Assembly (NCBI RefSeq): GCF_943913695.1
Contig: NZ_CALTZE010000028.1
Coordinates: forward strand, 1 to 31,410
Reading direction: 5' to 3'
DNA from: an uncultured Marmoricola sp.
GTDB lineage: Bacteria; Actinomycetota; Actinomycetes; Propionibacteriales; Nocardioidaceae
DNA: 31,410 bases
Shown piece after piece: positions 30,575-31,410 of the stretch. A model generated the notes under the pieces. That model saw only the letters and a list, made by a program, of their open reading frames with translations. It was not told where the DNA came from and did not search any database. Position 1 is the first letter of the stretch. Every line of letters begins with the position of its first letter. The position numbers and the translations under genes are program-made.

Positions 30575-31410
30575 CTAGCCCGCCGCCGAGTCACGCTGCC
30601 CCAGCTCGCCAAGCAGGTCGCCCTGGCGCTCCAAGAATGCCGTGTCGCGGGCGGCTACACCGTCGGGGAGCAGCGCCGCCTGCTCCCTCATTGCCGTCCC
30701 CGGGCCACCCGTCGCCACCGTGTTCTCGCGTTGCGACGTGAGGCCGAAGCGGACCCGGTGGCGCTTCCAGGCCGCAATCGATGCGCCGCGCTCGGCGCGG
30801 GAGAGGCCGCGGAAGCGGTGTTTTCGTTCCAAGCTGCGGGCGAGGTACTCGTCGCCAGGAACGCTCCGTAGCCACGTCTGGTAGACCAGCGGCTCCTCGA
30901 TGCCCGCGCGGCCACGTCGTTCGGCGAGACGGGCTTTGAGTGCTTCCTGTTGGCTGATCGACATTTGGTCGAACTCGAGCCGCTTCGCCGCCGCCCGCTC
31001 AGCACGTGCGGCGGGGGAGAGGCTGTCCCACCATGCCTTCTCCTTCGCACGCTGAGCCTTGATGGCCCGCGCCCGTCCCGCGGTCCAGCTCGCCGTCGCG
31101 CCGGCCCGGTAGGCGGCGCGTTCCGCTTCGACTGTTGCGAGCTGACGGCCGTACGCCTCACTCGCGTCCTGCTCAACCTGGACGGATCGGGGCCTACTGG
31201 CTGCTTCCCAGCGTCCGCTCTCGTCGACGCGAGCCATCCCGGCCTTACTGAGCGCCACCAACGCCGTCTTCGCGGTGGCCTTCTGTGATTTCGACGGCTC
31301 ATCGAGGGGTGTCTCTGTCAGCCCTGCCTGCACTACCAACTCTGAGAGCTCCAGGGGGTCTCGGGGGGACACCAGCGTGCGCCAGAGGCTGTGGCTGGAG
31401 CGGGGGAGGG
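30575..31410 (-). CDS. Winged-helix protein, possible replication initiator, 5' end outside window
   Basis: The frame runs open to the window edge (278 codons seen); a GTG at 31372 is inside the frame and not a convincing start. The N-terminal visible part looks like a winged helix: HSLWRTLVSPRDPLELSELVVQAGLTE … TAKTALVALSKAGMARVDESGRWE. Then comes a long, very basic and helical segment (AYGRQLATVEAERAAYRAG … AIKAQRAKEKAWWDSLSPAARAERAAAKR) and a C-terminal KHRFRGLSRAERGASIAAWKRHR stretch. There is no signature that fixes the family. Its position next to the array and parA makes a Rep-type or other DNA-binding maintenance protein likely (inference). Confidence 0.5.
   Translation of the reverse strand, partial: LPRSSHSLWRTLVSPRDPLELSELVVQAGLTETPLDEPSKSQKATAKTALVALSKAGMARVDESGRWEAASRPRSVQVEQDASEAYGRQLATVEAERAAYRAGATASWTAGRARAIKAQRAKEKAWWDSLSPAARAERAAAKRLEFDQMSISQQEALKARLAERRGRAGIEEPLVYQTWLRSVPGDEYLARSLERKHRFRGLSRAERGASIAAWKRHRVRFGLTSQRENTVATGGPGTAMREQAALLPDGVAARDTAFLERQGDLLGELGQRDSAAG

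Overview
The window is high-GC DNA with GTGA/ATGA start-stop overlaps, long antisense shadow frames and an actinobacterial style of Tad and conjugation genes. It looks like part of a plasmid, or a plasmid-like integrative element, of an actinomycete. The family style suggests Nocardioidaceae, which is inference. Nearly all genes are on the minus strand. No rRNA, tRNA, CRISPR array or intact insertion sequence was recognised.

Layout. (1) 1-4865, minus: one end of a conjugation/type IV secretion-like operon, read from 4865 downwards. It holds a small protein, an atypical MinD/ParA-like ATPase, a VirB2-like small membrane protein, two single-pass membrane proteins and a TrbL/VirB6-like polytopic protein cut by the window edge. 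(2) 4927-5880: a sigma-factor-like HTH regulator, preceded by a cluster of GTCCCC(CC) boxes. (3) 6131-8485: a short accessory stretch with a PIN-domain protein, a DUF2188 protein and a membrane protein followed by a small Pro-rich ORF. (4) 8830-15097: a mercury resistance locus. merR is divergent from merA, merB, a Cys-pair membrane protein, a thioredoxin-like lipoprotein, a CcdA/DsbD-like membrane protein, a second Cys-pair membrane protein and a second FAD disulfide oxidoreductase. A perfect 11-bp dyad sits between merR and merA. (5) 15677-27815, minus: a 14-gene Tad/Flp-pilus operon. Its order is cpaB-like, tadZ-like, tadA, tadB, tadC, Flp pilin, three TadE/G-like pseudopilins, a LysM-BTAD protein, then four small or secreted proteins. 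A strong hairpin closes it at 15627-15664. (6) 28116-31410: the maintenance region, with a double-HTH regulator, a ribbon-helix-helix protein, ParA, an array of about 12-bp degenerate repeats, and a winged-helix protein (possible Rep) cut by the window end.

The most notable observation links regions 1, 5 and 6. The 9-mer CCTATGTGT is a unit of the repeat array beside parA. It also occurs just upstream of the first gene of the conjugation-like operon (4887-4895) and of the first gene of the Tad operon (27845-27853). At both promoters it is paired with a second shared box, GCGATCACT, 14-15 bp away. This suggests that one DNA-binding protein, plausibly the RHH/ParB-like protein, connects plasmid partition with expression of the two surface-apparatus operons.

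The mer locus is also unusual. Vicinal cysteine pairs occur in most of its proteins, including at the very C-terminus of MerB. The operon carries a CcdA/TlpA-type thiol relay instead of a recognisable MerP.
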